A stretch of DNA of 64,000 nt from JAIXWP01 sp046309775. GTDB lineage: Bacteria > Bacteroidota > Bacteroidia > Flavobacteriales_D > Sanyastnellaceae. The position numbers and the translations under genes were made by a program. Below the pieces are notes generated by a model that did no database searches, was not told where the DNA came from, and saw only the letters and a program-made list of their open reading frames with translations. The stretch spans positions 1-64,000 of the forward strand of contig JBKCOM010000011.1 in the NCBI GenBank assembly GCA_046309775.1, written 5' to 3'. Shown here one piece after another: positions 52,364-61,342 of this stretch (its first letter is position 1; every line of letters starts with the position of its first letter).

Positions 52364-54856
52364 ATGAAGAAAAGTCTACTTTTTCTTTTTGCAGCAATCA
52401 CTACTGCTCATGTTTCGGCTCAAGTTACAGGGATCACCGTTGAAGAGTTCTACACTGACAATGGAACAGTAACAGGCTATCCCGCCGGACACACTACTTA
52501 CAGAATTTACGCTGAATGCACCAATCCAGGTGACATGGTACTAAGTGTATCAGGATCGGATATAGCTCCATTGGCTTTGAATGTTCCAGATGGTATTTGG
52601 AATTCCCCAGAGCCTTCAAATGCGGCAGGAAGTGCAAACAACTGCAACCTTTATGGCGTAATTCCTTCTTTACAATATGATTCCTATGTTACTATTGGAA
52701 GGTCTTGTAATACCGATCCAGGTTCCGACGTATTGATCGCCCAAGACCCAAGCGCGCCTTGGGCTGGCCGTTTTGATACTGCACCTTATGGAGATGGCAA
52801 CTTGTTATTGAATACCACAATTGGCGGTGCTTGGAGTGCTGCTCCTTTGAATTTGCAAGGAGTAGCAAACCCAAACGTGCTTGCAGGTGGCGATCTACGC
52901 GTTCTTATTGCGCAGATCACTACTTCGGGTAGCGTTTGTGGTTCTTTCAACGTTCAGGCAAGACTTCAAGGCCAAACCAACGGAGCAACACTTTATACAG
53001 GTTTATCATTTGGCACTGAGGGTTGCGGAACACCCGGTTGTTCTGATCCCACTGCTTTGAATTACGATGAAACGGCCGGCTTCAATGACGGTACTTGCTT
53101 ATATGAATGTGCCCTCGCATTTGAAGAAATCTCTTCTGTTAATCCTACTTGCTTAGGTGACGAAGATGGTTCTATTAGTGTAGTTGTTGGCGGTTTTCAA
53201 GACGTTTTAGAGATTGAATTTGATGGAGCAGATCCCGCAGCAAGCTCAGGAACTTATTCTGAAAATGGACTTGGAGAAGGTGTGTATTCAATTGTTGCCC
53301 GTGACCGTAAATTCTATAATGAACTCTTCAACCCAGGTGGTATCTACGGAACCTGTGAGGTCACAGAGTTTGTTGATCTTATTACGTCGCCAGTAACTTT
53401 CGGTGAAGCCAGCATTCTTGATGTAACATGCGGCGGTGCCGATGACGGATGCGCTCTTATTGACTTCTCCGGCGGTATTGGTTCAGTGTCTTTTTCAATT
53501 CACGCTAGTGATGACTCTGTGATTGAATCTGGAATGCCCTCTGCTGAGTACTGCGGTCTCGCAGGCGGAAATTACTATTTCTCTTCTTTGGATGAAAATG
53601 GATGTGAATCGGTTTCTGACGATTTCACTATTGTTAGCCCACCACAACTTATTTTATTCCTAGGAGCTAGTGCACCTGCGACCTGCTTCAACTCAGCCGA
53701 TGGAACGCAAGTATTCACATGGTCAGGTGGAACGGGCGATGTAGACTGGAGTCTTGAAGACGACGGTATATATGAGTTGGAAGGTAATTTATCTAACCTC
53801 GTATTGAGTGAAATCACTCCTGGCACCTACACAATGTATGCAGTGGATGCAAATGGATGCACCGCTTCCATTGAATATACCAAGGTTGGTGGTCCAGTAA
53901 TCAATATCGAAGTAGAAGCAATAAGCCCAAGCTGTCCTGGTGACGCAGACGGAATGTTCGTAGTAGCAGCATCTGGTGGTACAGGTGCATTGACTTATGA
54001 CATCGGATGCACAGGAGAGTCAAGTGAAGTAAACATGGCTGAAGGTTTATCTGCCGGCGTTTATTCGGTTTGTGTAACGGATGCTGAAGGCTGCGTAGCT
54101 ACTGCTGATGTGGTAATTGAAGATCCAACAGAACTTTCGGTTTCTTTTAACGTTCTTGATGTTTCATGTAACGGTGACGCTGACGGAGTAATTGAAGTTA
54201 TCGCAGAAGGTGGAACAGGAGCTTACAATTATAGCCTTGATGGCGACATATATAGCGATTCAAATCTATTTGAAGAGTTAGAGCCAGGCACTTATGATGC
54301 TTTTGTAACTGATGATAATGGATGTTTGATTCAAGTGCTTGGCGCTATTGTAGTGGCAGAACCAGAAGCAATCACAGTGACACTTGATGACTTTGGAGGA
54401 GATGGTGGCCTAGATGACGGATTTATCTTTATTTCTGTAAATGGCGGCACTGGCGAATACTCGTATAATTGGAGTAATGGCTCCGCAGAAGAAGATCAGG
54501 TGAATTTGGCCGACGGAGATTACTCAGTTGTAGTAACCGATGAGAATGGTTGTACAACAGAGTTGACAGGCGTGCAAATCCTTGGAATATCTGAAATGTC
54601 TAATGGAACGGTTGTAAGCATTTATCCAAATCCAACCAATGCAGAATTCAGATTGAACCTTGATGGTTTAAACGGAGAGCGTGTAACATACTCTATCGTT
54701 GATGGTCAAGGTCGTCGCGTAATAGCAAAAGAGCTTGGCAACACCAGCGGAAGCCGCAGTGAGGTTGTAGATGTTCGCGCATTAGCTGCTGGAGTCTACT
54801 TCTTGAATGTAGTATCTGGTGATGCGACTACAAGCATCAAGTTGATCAAGCAATAA
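52364..54856 (+). CDS. SprB-repeat surface protein with GCTD-type module and T9SS tail
   Basis: 830 residues from the ATG at 52364 (signal peptide MKKSLLFLFAAITTAHVSAQ), chosen over 52322, which lies before the expected transcription start. Order: an N-terminal beta-rich domain shared with the 42794 protein (about 20-220); one GCTD-type module (PGCSDPTALNYDETAGFNDGTC, about 225-247); then about six SprB-type repeats (about 255-745), each with a C-x-G-x-x-DG start and an SGGTG-x-x-x-Y end (SPSCPGDADGMFVVAASGGTGALTY, DVSCNGDADGVIEVIAEGGTGAYNY). A type A sorting domain ends it (VSIYPNPTNAEFRLNL). SprB of Flavobacterium johnsoniae is the mobile gliding adhesin; this much shorter relative is probably a surface adhesin. 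Confidence 0.85.
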   Translation: MKKSLLFLFAAITTAHVSAQVTGITVEEFYTDNGTVTGYPAGHTTYRIYAECTNPGDMVLSVSGSDIAPLALNVPDGIWNSPEPSNAAGSANNCNLYGVIPSLQYDSYVTIGRSCNTDPGSDVLIAQDPSAPWAGRFDTAPYGDGNLLLNTTIGGAWSAAPLNLQGVANPNVLAGGDLRVLIAQITTSGSVCGSFNVQARLQGQTNGATLYTGLSFGTEGCGTPGCSDPTALNYDETAGFNDGTCLYECALAFEEISSVNPTCLGDEDGSISVVVGGFQDVLEIEFDGADPAASSGTYSENGLGEGVYSIVARDRKFYNELFNPGGIYGTCEVTEFVDLITSPVTFGEASILDVTCGGADDGCALIDFSGGIGSVSFSIHASDDSVIESGMPSAEYCGLAGGNYYFSSLDENGCESVSDDFTIVSPPQLILFLGASAPATCFNSADGTQVFTWSGGTGDVDWSLEDDGIYELEGNLSNLVLSEITPGTYTMYAVDANGCTASIEYTKVGGPVINIEVEAISPSCPGDADGMFVVAASGGTGALTYDIGCTGESSEVNMAEGLSAGVYSVCVTDAEGCVATADVVIEDPTELSVSFNVLDVSCNGDADGVIEVIAEGGTGAYNYSLDGDIYSDSNLFEELEPGTYDAFVTDDNGCLIQVLGAIVVAEPEAITVTLDDFGGDGGLDDGFIFISVNGGTGEYSYNWSNGSAEEDQVNLADGDYSVVVTDENGCTTELTGVQILGISEMSNGTVVSIYPNPTNAEFRLNLDGLNGERVTYSIVDGQGRRVIAKELGNTSGSRSEVVDVRALAAGVYFLNVVSGDATTSIKLIKQ

Positions 54857-54876
54857 GATTCCAACAATATACATTA

Positions 54877-54904
54877 AAACGCCCCCATTGGGGGCGTTTT
54901 TATT
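54877..54904 (+). terminator. Rho-independent terminator
   Basis: AAAACGCCCCC pairs with GGGGGCGTTTT around a 2-4 nt loop, with more Ts following. 21 nt past the SprB-repeat gene stop. Confidence 0.92.
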
Positions 54905-54989
54905 TGATGGTATTTGTTATTTGTGTTTTGATTTTTAGTATTATAGCACTTTGAAACCAATTTTTTTAACCATTACCAAATCAAACACA

Positions 54990-57713
54990 ATGAAAAAAAT
55001 CTTTACATTGTTTTTTGGCCTGATTACATCTGTCTCTCCTCTTTTTGCGCAAGTGACATTTACAGGCGTTACTACGGGTATTCAAAGCGTTGGTGGCACC
55101 AGCGTTGGTGATTGCACCGTGGATATGAATGCCGATGGTCTTGATGACATCGTTCGCGTTATGAGCAACGGTATTTACATCGATTATCAAAATTCTGACG
55201 GAACCTTTACACCGGCATTTTTCCAAATGCCTGTGCAAAACTTACCAAACTGGAGCATCTGTGCTGCCGATATCGACGGTAATGGCTACACGGACTTATG
55301 TTTCGGTAACGGAAGTCGCGTATCCTTCGCTTATGCCAATAATGATGGCACAGGCTTTTCAGAAGATGCATTTCCTGAGTATATCTTCTCTCAAAGAAGT
55401 ACCTTCAGCGATATCGACAATGATGGTAAGCTCGATGCTTTCGTTTGTCACGACGTAGATCAGAGTCACCCGTATCGCAACGTCAACGGCGTATTGGAGC
55501 TAGACTTTAACTTGATCAATACCTTAGATGCAGGCGGAAATTACGCAGCGATTTGGGTGGATTACGATAATGACTATGACTCAGACTTATACATCACCAA
55601 GTGCCGTGGTGGCGCTCCTGTAGGTGATCCGCAACGTATCAACTTGATGTACCGAAACAATGGCGATGGCACATTCACAAGTGTGGGTCCGCAAATCAAT
55701 ATGGATGATGGCGACCAGAGCTGGGCTACTGTTTTTGAAGACTTTGACAACGATGGTGACTTTGACTCATTTACCGTAAACCACGCTTGGGCCAATCGCT
55801 TTATGCAAAATGATGGAACAGGAATGTTCACTGATATCATTGCTTCAACTGGAATTACTGCCGGCGATCTCGGCGCTTGGAATTGTGATGCGGCGGACTT
55901 TGACAACAATGGCTTTGTAGATATATTCTCAGAAATGGATAATGAAATGTACTGGAACAATGGTGACGGTACATTCACAGGAAGCAACTTGAGCTTCAGC
56001 TCAGGCGGTATTGGTGACTTTAACAACGATGGTTTCCTCGATGTAATTCGCGGGAATACTATGTTCATGAATCAAACCAACAATAACAACTGGGTTAAAA
56101 TCGATTTGGAAGGTATCGTATCTAACAAAGAAGGTATCGGTGCGCGCGTTGAAATCTATGGAGATTGGGGAATTCAAATAAGAGAAGTTCGCGCTGGTCG
56201 CAGCTTTGACCCTGCTTCTTCACTAATCACGCACTTTGGTCTTGGCACTGCTACTGAAATTGATCAATTGGTGATTCGCTGGCCTAGTGGAATGGTTACT
56301 TCCATTCAAAACCCTGCGATCAATACGCAGCACAATGTGATTGAATCTTCATGTACCCTTGATCCAGTAGCTATTTCTGTAAATGGAAATACGCAAATTT
56401 GTGAAGGACAAACCGTGGAACTTTCTGCGCCTGCCGGTTCAAGCTATGCTTGGAGCAATGGTTCCAACACTCAGGCAATTTCTGTAGGTCAAGCAGGTAA
56501 CTATAGTGTTTATGTTTTTGACGAAGAAGGTTGTGTTGCTTCTTCAAACACTGTAAACGTGGATGTAGTTGAAGAGACAACTCCCGTTGTATCTGTTCTT
56601 GGTGATACTTATTTCTGTGCAGGAGGATCTGTTCAACTTACAGTAAGTGGACTCAACGACGCGACATGGAACAATGGTGCTCAAGGTACTCAATTGGAAG
56701 TGACGCAATCAGGAGAATATTATGTTTCTGCAATAGGACAATGTACTGGAAATACACTCACCAGCGAGCCAGTAACAGTTCTTGTTAACACTCCTGCGCT
56801 TCCTGTAGTGGAAGATGTGCAGATCGGTGAACCAGGAAGTGTTGAGTTGACTGCAACCGGTGAAAACCTCGAGTGGTTTGCCACCGAAACTTCAACTGAC
56901 GTTTTAGCTACTGGAAGTGCATTCAATACACCAATTGTTGAAGATCAAGCTTCATATTGGGTTCAAAATACTGTTGTATATCCTGGTGAAGAAGGATTTG
57001 GTGGTAAGCCAACAATCGACGGTGGTGGTGGATTGCCATCTCAGGGTGGTATCTTGTACTTCAACGCATCTGAACCTTTCACATTGAAACAAGTTACTTG
57101 CGTGGTTCCAGCTAATGGAGTAGAAGGTGATCGCACATTGATTATTCGCGATGCGGACAACAATGAAATCGGCCAAGCTACTTTCTTCTTAGCACTTGGT
57201 GAAACAACCGTTGATGTAAATATTGACGTACCTGCTGGACAAGGCTTCCAAGTTGTTTGTCCTGAAAATAACCTGTTCAGAAACAACAGCGGCGTATCTT
57301 ATCCTTATGCTATTGGAACAGTAGGAGAAATTACTAATTCATCTTTTGGTACTTCTTACTACTATTATTTCTACAATTGGAAAGTGCAAAAGGAATCAAT
57401 GACTTGCGTTTCTCCACGAGTAGAGGTAAGCGTATCAGTGGTAGGAGTGGATGAGTTATCGGCAAATCCTTTTGGTTTGAATGCTTATCCGAATCCAACC
57501 AATGGTATTCTTAATGTCTCTGTAAAGAGCGAAATGAATAACGCAGTAATGACTATTACTGACGCAGTTGGTAAGATGGTGCGCACAGAAAAGCTAAACA
57601 TTGCTGGCCGTGGCACACAAACTATCGACGTAACCAATCTTGAGGCTGGTGTTTATCACCTCACAGTTTCTAAAGATGGAATGAAGTCGGTGATTGATTT
57701 TGTAGTTGAGTAA
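54990..57713 (+). CDS. FG-GAP/VCBS and ASPIC (UnbV) repeat protein with T9SS tail
   Basis: 907 residues from the ATG at 54990 (signal peptide MKKIFTLFFGLITSVSPLFAQ). Seven FG-GAP/VCBS-type repeats (about 35-365) carry calcium-binding DxDxDG-like loops: DMNADGLDD, DIDGNGYTD, DIDNDGKLD, DYDNDYDSD, DFDNDGDFD, DFDNNGFVD, DFNNDGFLD. A UnbV/ASPIC domain follows (about 375-450, GIGARVEIYGDWGIQIREVRAG ... RWPSGMV). Two Ig-like domains (GNTQICEGQTVELSAPAGSSYAWSNGS, GDTYFCAGGSVQLTVSG), a further beta domain and a type A sorting domain (FGLNAYPNPTNGILNV) complete it. This is the CRTAC1-like layout, a calcium-dependent propeller suited to adhesion. Third T9SS cargo gene in a row, each with its own terminator. 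Confidence 0.9.
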   Translation: MKKIFTLFFGLITSVSPLFAQVTFTGVTTGIQSVGGTSVGDCTVDMNADGLDDIVRVMSNGIYIDYQNSDGTFTPAFFQMPVQNLPNWSICAADIDGNGYTDLCFGNGSRVSFAYANNDGTGFSEDAFPEYIFSQRSTFSDIDNDGKLDAFVCHDVDQSHPYRNVNGVLELDFNLINTLDAGGNYAAIWVDYDNDYDSDLYITKCRGGAPVGDPQRINLMYRNNGDGTFTSVGPQINMDDGDQSWATVFEDFDNDGDFDSFTVNHAWANRFMQNDGTGMFTDIIASTGITAGDLGAWNCDAADFDNNGFVDIFSEMDNEMYWNNGDGTFTGSNLSFSSGGIGDFNNDGFLDVIRGNTMFMNQTNNNNWVKIDLEGIVSNKEGIGARVEIYGDWGIQIREVRAGRSFDPASSLITHFGLGTATEIDQLVIRWPSGMVTSIQNPAINTQHNVIESSCTLDPVAISVNGNTQICEGQTVELSAPAGSSYAWSNGSNTQAISVGQAGNYSVYVFDEEGCVASSNTVNVDVVEETTPVVSVLGDTYFCAGGSVQLTVSGLNDATWNNGAQGTQLEVTQSGEYYVSAIGQCTGNTLTSEPVTVLVNTPALPVVEDVQIGEPGSVELTATGENLEWFATETSTDVLATGSAFNTPIVEDQASYWVQNTVVYPGEEGFGGKPTIDGGGGLPSQGGILYFNASEPFTLKQVTCVVPANGVEGDRTLIIRDADNNEIGQATFFLALGETTVDVNIDVPAGQGFQVVCPENNLFRNNSGVSYPYAIGTVGEITNSSFGTSYYYYFYNWKVQKESMTCVSPRVEVSVSVVGVDELSANPFGLNAYPNPTNGILNVSVKSEMNNAVMTITDAVGKMVRTEKLNIAGRGTQTIDVTNLEAGVYHLTVSKDGMKSVIDFVVE

Positions 57714-57735
57714 TTGTATTTTTTACAATAAGCAA

Positions 57736-57768
57736 ACGGGCCCTCTTTTGAAGGGCCCGTTTTTTTTT
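57736..57768 (+). terminator. Rho-independent terminator, possibly bidirectional
   Basis: ACGGGCCCT pairs with AGGGCCCGT around a 7-nt loop, followed by nine Ts. It lies between convergent genes ending at 57713 and 57787; the minus-strand side has only a short T tract. Confidence 0.93.
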
Positions 57769-57786
57769 CTTCGTAAAGTTGTTAGT

Positions 57787-58332
57787 CTATTTCGAAGTTG
57801 CTGTATAGTAAGGTTGGGCTAGGGCAATGAACTTCTGTTTGATACGGTCTGTATAGGCCATATCCCACGAAATATTACCTGTTGATTTATCAAATTGTGC
57901 TTTGGCATAGGGAACCTTACACAGATTGAGCAAGTCGGAATCTTCCACGATAGGGAAGAGGGTGACGTCGGTCATGCATTTGATTGCAGCGTCGTCATTT
58001 GGATAATCAATGTCGCGACAATCAATTTCGAAACTTTTACAGAAGTAACCTTCTTTTTCAAAAACGACATGGTAAACTTCGCCTTTTGGTAATAAAGCGG
58101 CGTAGAAGCCAGTTTCGCGAACTTTGTTCGATTGAATTACAGAATCACCAGCATACACAAAGACATTTACTTCTTTGAGTTTGGGTGGTACTTTTGCTTT
58201 CTTTTTTTTCCCCGCATCTTCTTCCTCGAACTGACCTTGTTCTACATAGCCATAGAACATTACTTGAGGGGTTTGTGCGAAGACAAAAGTCGAAATGCAA
58301 AAGATCAATAGGGTCGAGTAGATCTTTTTCAT
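57787..58332 (-). CDS. Small secreted protein, unknown function
   Basis: 181 residues from the ATG at 58332 (signal peptide MKKIYSTLLIFCISTFVFAQ); an upstream ATG at 58347 is possible. A basic/acidic low-complexity stretch (EEEDAGKKKKAKVPPK) is followed by a beta-sandwich-like region (VNVFVYAGDSVIQSNKVRETGFYAALLPKGEVYHVVFEKEGYFCKSFEIDC) that resembles carboxypeptidase-regulatory or prealbumin-type folds, in which Bacteroidota place a 'gap in the value, then Tyr-rich strand' pattern. Four Cys could make disulfides. No named family. Single gene, convergent with the FG-GAP gene. Confidence 0.62.
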   Translation of the reverse strand: MKKIYSTLLIFCISTFVFAQTPQVMFYGYVEQGQFEEEDAGKKKKAKVPPKLKEVNVFVYAGDSVIQSNKVRETGFYAALLPKGEVYHVVFEKEGYFCKSFEIDCRDIDYPNDDAAIKCMTDVTLFPIVEDSDLLNLCKVPYAKAQFDKSTGNISWDMAYTDRIKQKFIALAQPYYTATSK

Positions 58333-58433
58333 CACTAAAATTGTCAACGCACCTTGTTACGAGCACAGCAAGTATAAGGTTGCAAATGGCTGGTATAAAT
58401 ATTTGAAAAAGGAGCATGAGTGGCGCTGCCGAC

Positions 58434-59435
58434 TCACTCGTGTTCGCGGATACGAAGCGAATCAGCCTTGCCTGAACCTAACTCTGGATCAAAGCCATCG
58501 GTGAGGTTAGATTTTGAAATAAATTTACTCAAGTCGGGCATTCCTGCGTTTACCCATGCTGTATACCAATAACTTCCAATAGTAATGACAGCAGATTTCA
58601 TCCTGCGCTCTACTTGTCCCATCAGCATCTGATGATAAGCATTACTGTATTCTTCACTATAGACTTTTAGTTGGGCTTGTCCTCTGACCTCGTAGGTATA
58701 TTTTTGATCCGAAGGGAAGTCAGTATTTAATTTTTGTTCAAATAGTAATACGCTATCCACGGCGCTGTAGCTCTGACGAATCTTGGACCAGATGTGGTCA
58801 AGAGGAGCGGAGATATATTCAGATTTTCCAACAAAAAAATCGTATTGATTGTCATAGAGTTCTGGTAAACGTGATTCCCAAAAGCCATGAATGCCGCGCT
58901 GATTGGTTTTTTGACCGTTATAATTACTGGTTGTATGCAGCGGTACGTGGGCATCTCCGATATAATGTCCCAATTCGGCGCTAAGGTGCAGAATACGGGT
59001 TAGGTTTTCTTCTTTGAATGCTTTTGTGAGTTTAAAGACCATCAGATTTACGTGCCACGGCACGATCCCATGTGCCCTGAGACTGTCCTCAGTGTATTTT
59101 GCTACGGCATCATCCCAACGCTTGGGTACATTCTCAAACGGATCGCAACCAGCCACACCAAAGCAATATTTATCCATATCAATGTAATGACACTCCGCTT
59201 CGCCCTTCACTCCATACCTTCTCTTATCGGGGTCAACAGCGTGTTCAATAATGAAATCCATGTTGGCTTTGTAAAAACCGAACATTTCTTCTGGTAAGGT
59301 ATAAATTGCTAATTCATTGATGCGCTTGTGCCCGTAAAACCCCCAATTCATGTGGTTTTCGCAAGGATCAAAGACGGGCTTCTTCGGCGTGAGCGATGCC
59401 AAAAAAAAGAACGATATGACGAGCGCATATCTCAT
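58434..59435 (-). CDS. Zinc-dependent phospholipase C / S1-P1 nuclease-like hydrolase, exported
   Basis: 333 residues with a signal peptide-like N terminus (MRYALVISFFFLASLTPKK). A zinc-dependent phospholipase C/S1-P1 nuclease fold is suggested by MNWGFYGHKRINELAIY (mature N-terminal Trp and His ligands), ECHYIDMD and GHYIGDAHVPLHTTSNYNGQKTNQRGIHGFWESRLPELY, which supplies the His/Asp zinc ligands in the usual H-x3-D ... H order. Substrate could be phospholipid or nucleic acid. Its ATG overlaps the comB stop (ATGA), making it the last gene of the gcvT-comB operon. Confidence 0.8.
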   Translation of the reverse strand: MRYALVISFFFLASLTPKKPVFDPCENHMNWGFYGHKRINELAIYTLPEEMFGFYKANMDFIIEHAVDPDKRRYGVKGEAECHYIDMDKYCFGVAGCDPFENVPKRWDDAVAKYTEDSLRAHGIVPWHVNLMVFKLTKAFKEENLTRILHLSAELGHYIGDAHVPLHTTSNYNGQKTNQRGIHGFWESRLPELYDNQYDFFVGKSEYISAPLDHIWSKIRQSYSAVDSVLLFEQKLNTDFPSDQKYTYEVRGQAQLKVYSEEYSNAYHQMLMGQVERRMKSAVITIGSYWYTAWVNAGMPDLSKFISKSNLTDGFDPELGSGKADSLRIREHE

Positions 59436-60178
59436 TCAGCAATTACTGGCTGCAATTTTACCAAATAACCATTTTCCAAAATTGGTATGGTATCTACGGT
59501 ATTCAATGTGAGGCAATACTTGACGTCTTTTTGAATATTCAATTTCACCAATCTTCTACGATGTGAAGAAGAGCGAAGGAAACTCCAAAGGTGCTCTTTA
59601 GCGCTGCGATAAATAAATTTTGCCGCTACCGTGCTGTCTTCGTCTGCACGAAACTTTCGCGAATCGAGCAAGATATCAGCGATAGCGCCGCCGCATATGG
59701 TGTCTTCAAGATTTACTTTGTCTTTCCAACCTGAAGCAAGGATCAAGGTGTTCTGATGTTGCTCGATCAGCCACTTGCACAATGCATCGAGGTTATTCAA
59801 ACATCCAATTACCACCGTCGGTCTGTCAGATGCATATTGAATGGCCTTTGTTCCATTGGTGGTGGTGAGCACCACTGTTTTTCCTTTCAAGGCTGGATCC
59901 ATAAAGGCATAAGGTGAGTTCCCAAAAGGAAAACCTTCTACCACCTGTCCATCGCGCTCTGCCGCGGCGATATAGCCTTGACTTTGATAAGCTCTAGCCT
60001 CTTCAACAGAACTAACGGGAATGATTTTTTCCACGCCATGATGCAGAGCACTGGTGATAGCGCTGGTAGCGCGCAACACGTCAATCACGACTACGATGTC
60101 GAAGTTTTCTTTGTAGAGATGATATTGCCCCGGAGTGTAGCAAACCTCTACCAATTTTCTTTCAGACAATGGAACCAT
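59432..60178 (-). CDS. comB: 2-phosphosulfolactate phosphatase family protein (ComB)
   Basis: 248 residues from the ATG at 60178; a TTG at 60187 is the only longer option and abuts the gcvT stop. ComB family motifs: VVVIDVLRATSAITSAL (Mg-binding Asp/Arg), AAAERDGQVVEGFPFGNSPYAF, VVLTTTNGTKAI, LASGWKDKVNLEDTICGGAIAD. In methanogens ComB removes phosphate from 2-phosphosulfolactate on the way to coenzyme M. Bacteroidota make no coenzyme M, so its job here is unclear; sulfolactate-type or sulfonolipid metabolism is a guess. Sits 9 nt after gcvT and overlaps the phospholipase-like gene. Confidence 0.88.
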   Translation of the reverse strand: MVPLSERKLVEVCYTPGQYHLYKENFDIVVVIDVLRATSAITSALHHGVEKIIPVSSVEEARAYQSQGYIAAAERDGQVVEGFPFGNSPYAFMDPALKGKTVVLTTTNGTKAIQYASDRPTVVIGCLNNLDALCKWLIEQHQNTLILASGWKDKVNLEDTICGGAIADILLDSRKFRADEDSTVAAKFIYRSAKEHLWSFLRSSSHRRRLVKLNIQKDVKYCLTLNTVDTIPILENGYLVKLQPVIAE

Positions 60179-60187
60179 GCGCGTCAA

Positions 60188-61294
60188 TTAGGCTTTGTAA
60201 AACGGAATGCTTGTAGTTAAGGCTTTGAGTGCTTTTCCACGAACACTGATGTAAATCTCATTACCTGGTTTTGCGAGCGCGGTAGGCACGTATCCCATAC
60301 CAATGGCTTTGTTGAGCGATGGTGATTGGGTGCCGCTGGTCACAACGCCAATGACGTTTTGATTCGCGTCTACGATTTCGTAGCCGTGGCGTGGAATGCC
60401 TTTGTCAATCATTTCAAAACCTACCAAACGACGCGCTGTACCATTTTCTTTATGTCCTTTGATATAATCACTATTCATAAAGGTCTTGGTGAATTTTGTA
60501 ATCCAACCCAAACCTGCTTCTATCGGGCTTGTGGTATCGTCGATGTCATTGCCATAAAGGCAGAATCCCATTTCCAATCGGAGTGTATCTCTAGCACCGA
60601 GGCCGATAGGCTTAATGCCTAAGTCTTTTCCTGCTTCAAAAATTTTGTTCCAAATTTCTTCTGCATATTCGTTTGGGAAATAAACTTCATAGCCACCCGC
60701 CCCGGTATATCCAGTAGTAGAAATGATGATGTTTTCAAACCCGGCAAACGTGCCCATTTGGAAGGTATAATATTCCATAGAACCGAGTTCCATAGATGTG
60801 AGCTTTTGTAAAACGGCCGTCGCATTCGGACCTTGAATGGCAAGCAGGGAAGTAGCATCGCTGCGGTCTTCCATTTCAACGCCGAATTCCGCGGCCTTTG
60901 CATTCAACCAATTCCAGTCTTTCTCAATATTACTTGCATTCACCACGAGTAAATAAGTGGTGTCATTTACTTTGTAAACCAAAAGGTCGTCGATAATGCC
61001 ACCTTTGTCATTAGGCATACAACTGTACTGCACTTTTCCGTCGTATAGTTTGCTCACATCATTGGAGGTCATGTATTGCAAAAAGTCTAAAGCGCGCTCG
61101 CCGCGCACCCAAAACTCACCCATGTGACTCACGTCGAATACCCCAACATTTTGACGCACGCAATGGTGTTCGTCAATCAATCCTGAATACTGAACAGGCA
61201 TATTATATCCTGCAAAAGGTACCATTTTAGCGCCCAGGCCAATGTGTATATGTGATAATGCTGTGCTGCGTAATTCGGTTGTTTCTGTGCTCAT
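60188..61294 (-). CDS. gcvT: Aminomethyltransferase, glycine cleavage system T protein
   Basis: 368 residues, full length. GcvT moves the methylene group from aminomethyl-lipoyl-GcvH to tetrahydrofolate and releases ammonia. Motifs: MVPFAGYNMPVQYSG, VFDVSHMGEFWVRG (N-terminal folate domain), ATSLLAIQGPNA, ISTTGYTGAGGYEVYFP and GARDTLRLEMGFCLYGND, with the C-terminal GLGWITKFTKTFMNSDY. The other glycine-cleavage genes (gcvH, gcvP) are not in this window. First gene of an operon with comB and the phospholipase-like gene; a TATATTTG element lies 19 nt upstream. Confidence 0.96.
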   Translation of the reverse strand: MSTETTELRSTALSHIHIGLGAKMVPFAGYNMPVQYSGLIDEHHCVRQNVGVFDVSHMGEFWVRGERALDFLQYMTSNDVSKLYDGKVQYSCMPNDKGGIIDDLLVYKVNDTTYLLVVNASNIEKDWNWLNAKAAEFGVEMEDRSDATSLLAIQGPNATAVLQKLTSMELGSMEYYTFQMGTFAGFENIIISTTGYTGAGGYEVYFPNEYAEEIWNKIFEAGKDLGIKPIGLGARDTLRLEMGFCLYGNDIDDTTSPIEAGLGWITKFTKTFMNSDYIKGHKENGTARRLVGFEMIDKGIPRHGYEIVDANQNVIGVVTSGTQSPSLNKAIGMGYVPTALAKPGNEIYISVRGKALKALTTSIPFYKA

Positions 61295-61313
61295 TATTTT
61301 GAGGTATTTCGGG

Positions 61314-61321
61314 CAAATATA
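61314..61321 (-). promoter_or_regulatory. -7 element TATATTTG for the gcvT operon
   Basis: Exact TAnnTTTG match on the minus strand, 19 nt before the gcvT ATG. No TTTG is seen at -33. It lies in the 48-nt gap after the peptidase stop. Confidence 0.55.
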
Positions 61322-61342
61322 AGGTTTTGCTTTTGGTCAGGG

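Noticed and set aside
54926..54953. TTTTG ... GCACTTTG as a promoter for the FG-GAP gene
   Set aside because: The spacer is only about 15 nt and the -7 box lacks the TA; too weak to call.
55574..56068. 164-codon minus-strand frame inside the FG-GAP gene
   Set aside because: Antisense to calcium-loop repeats; low-complexity Ser/Pro composition expected from that overlap.
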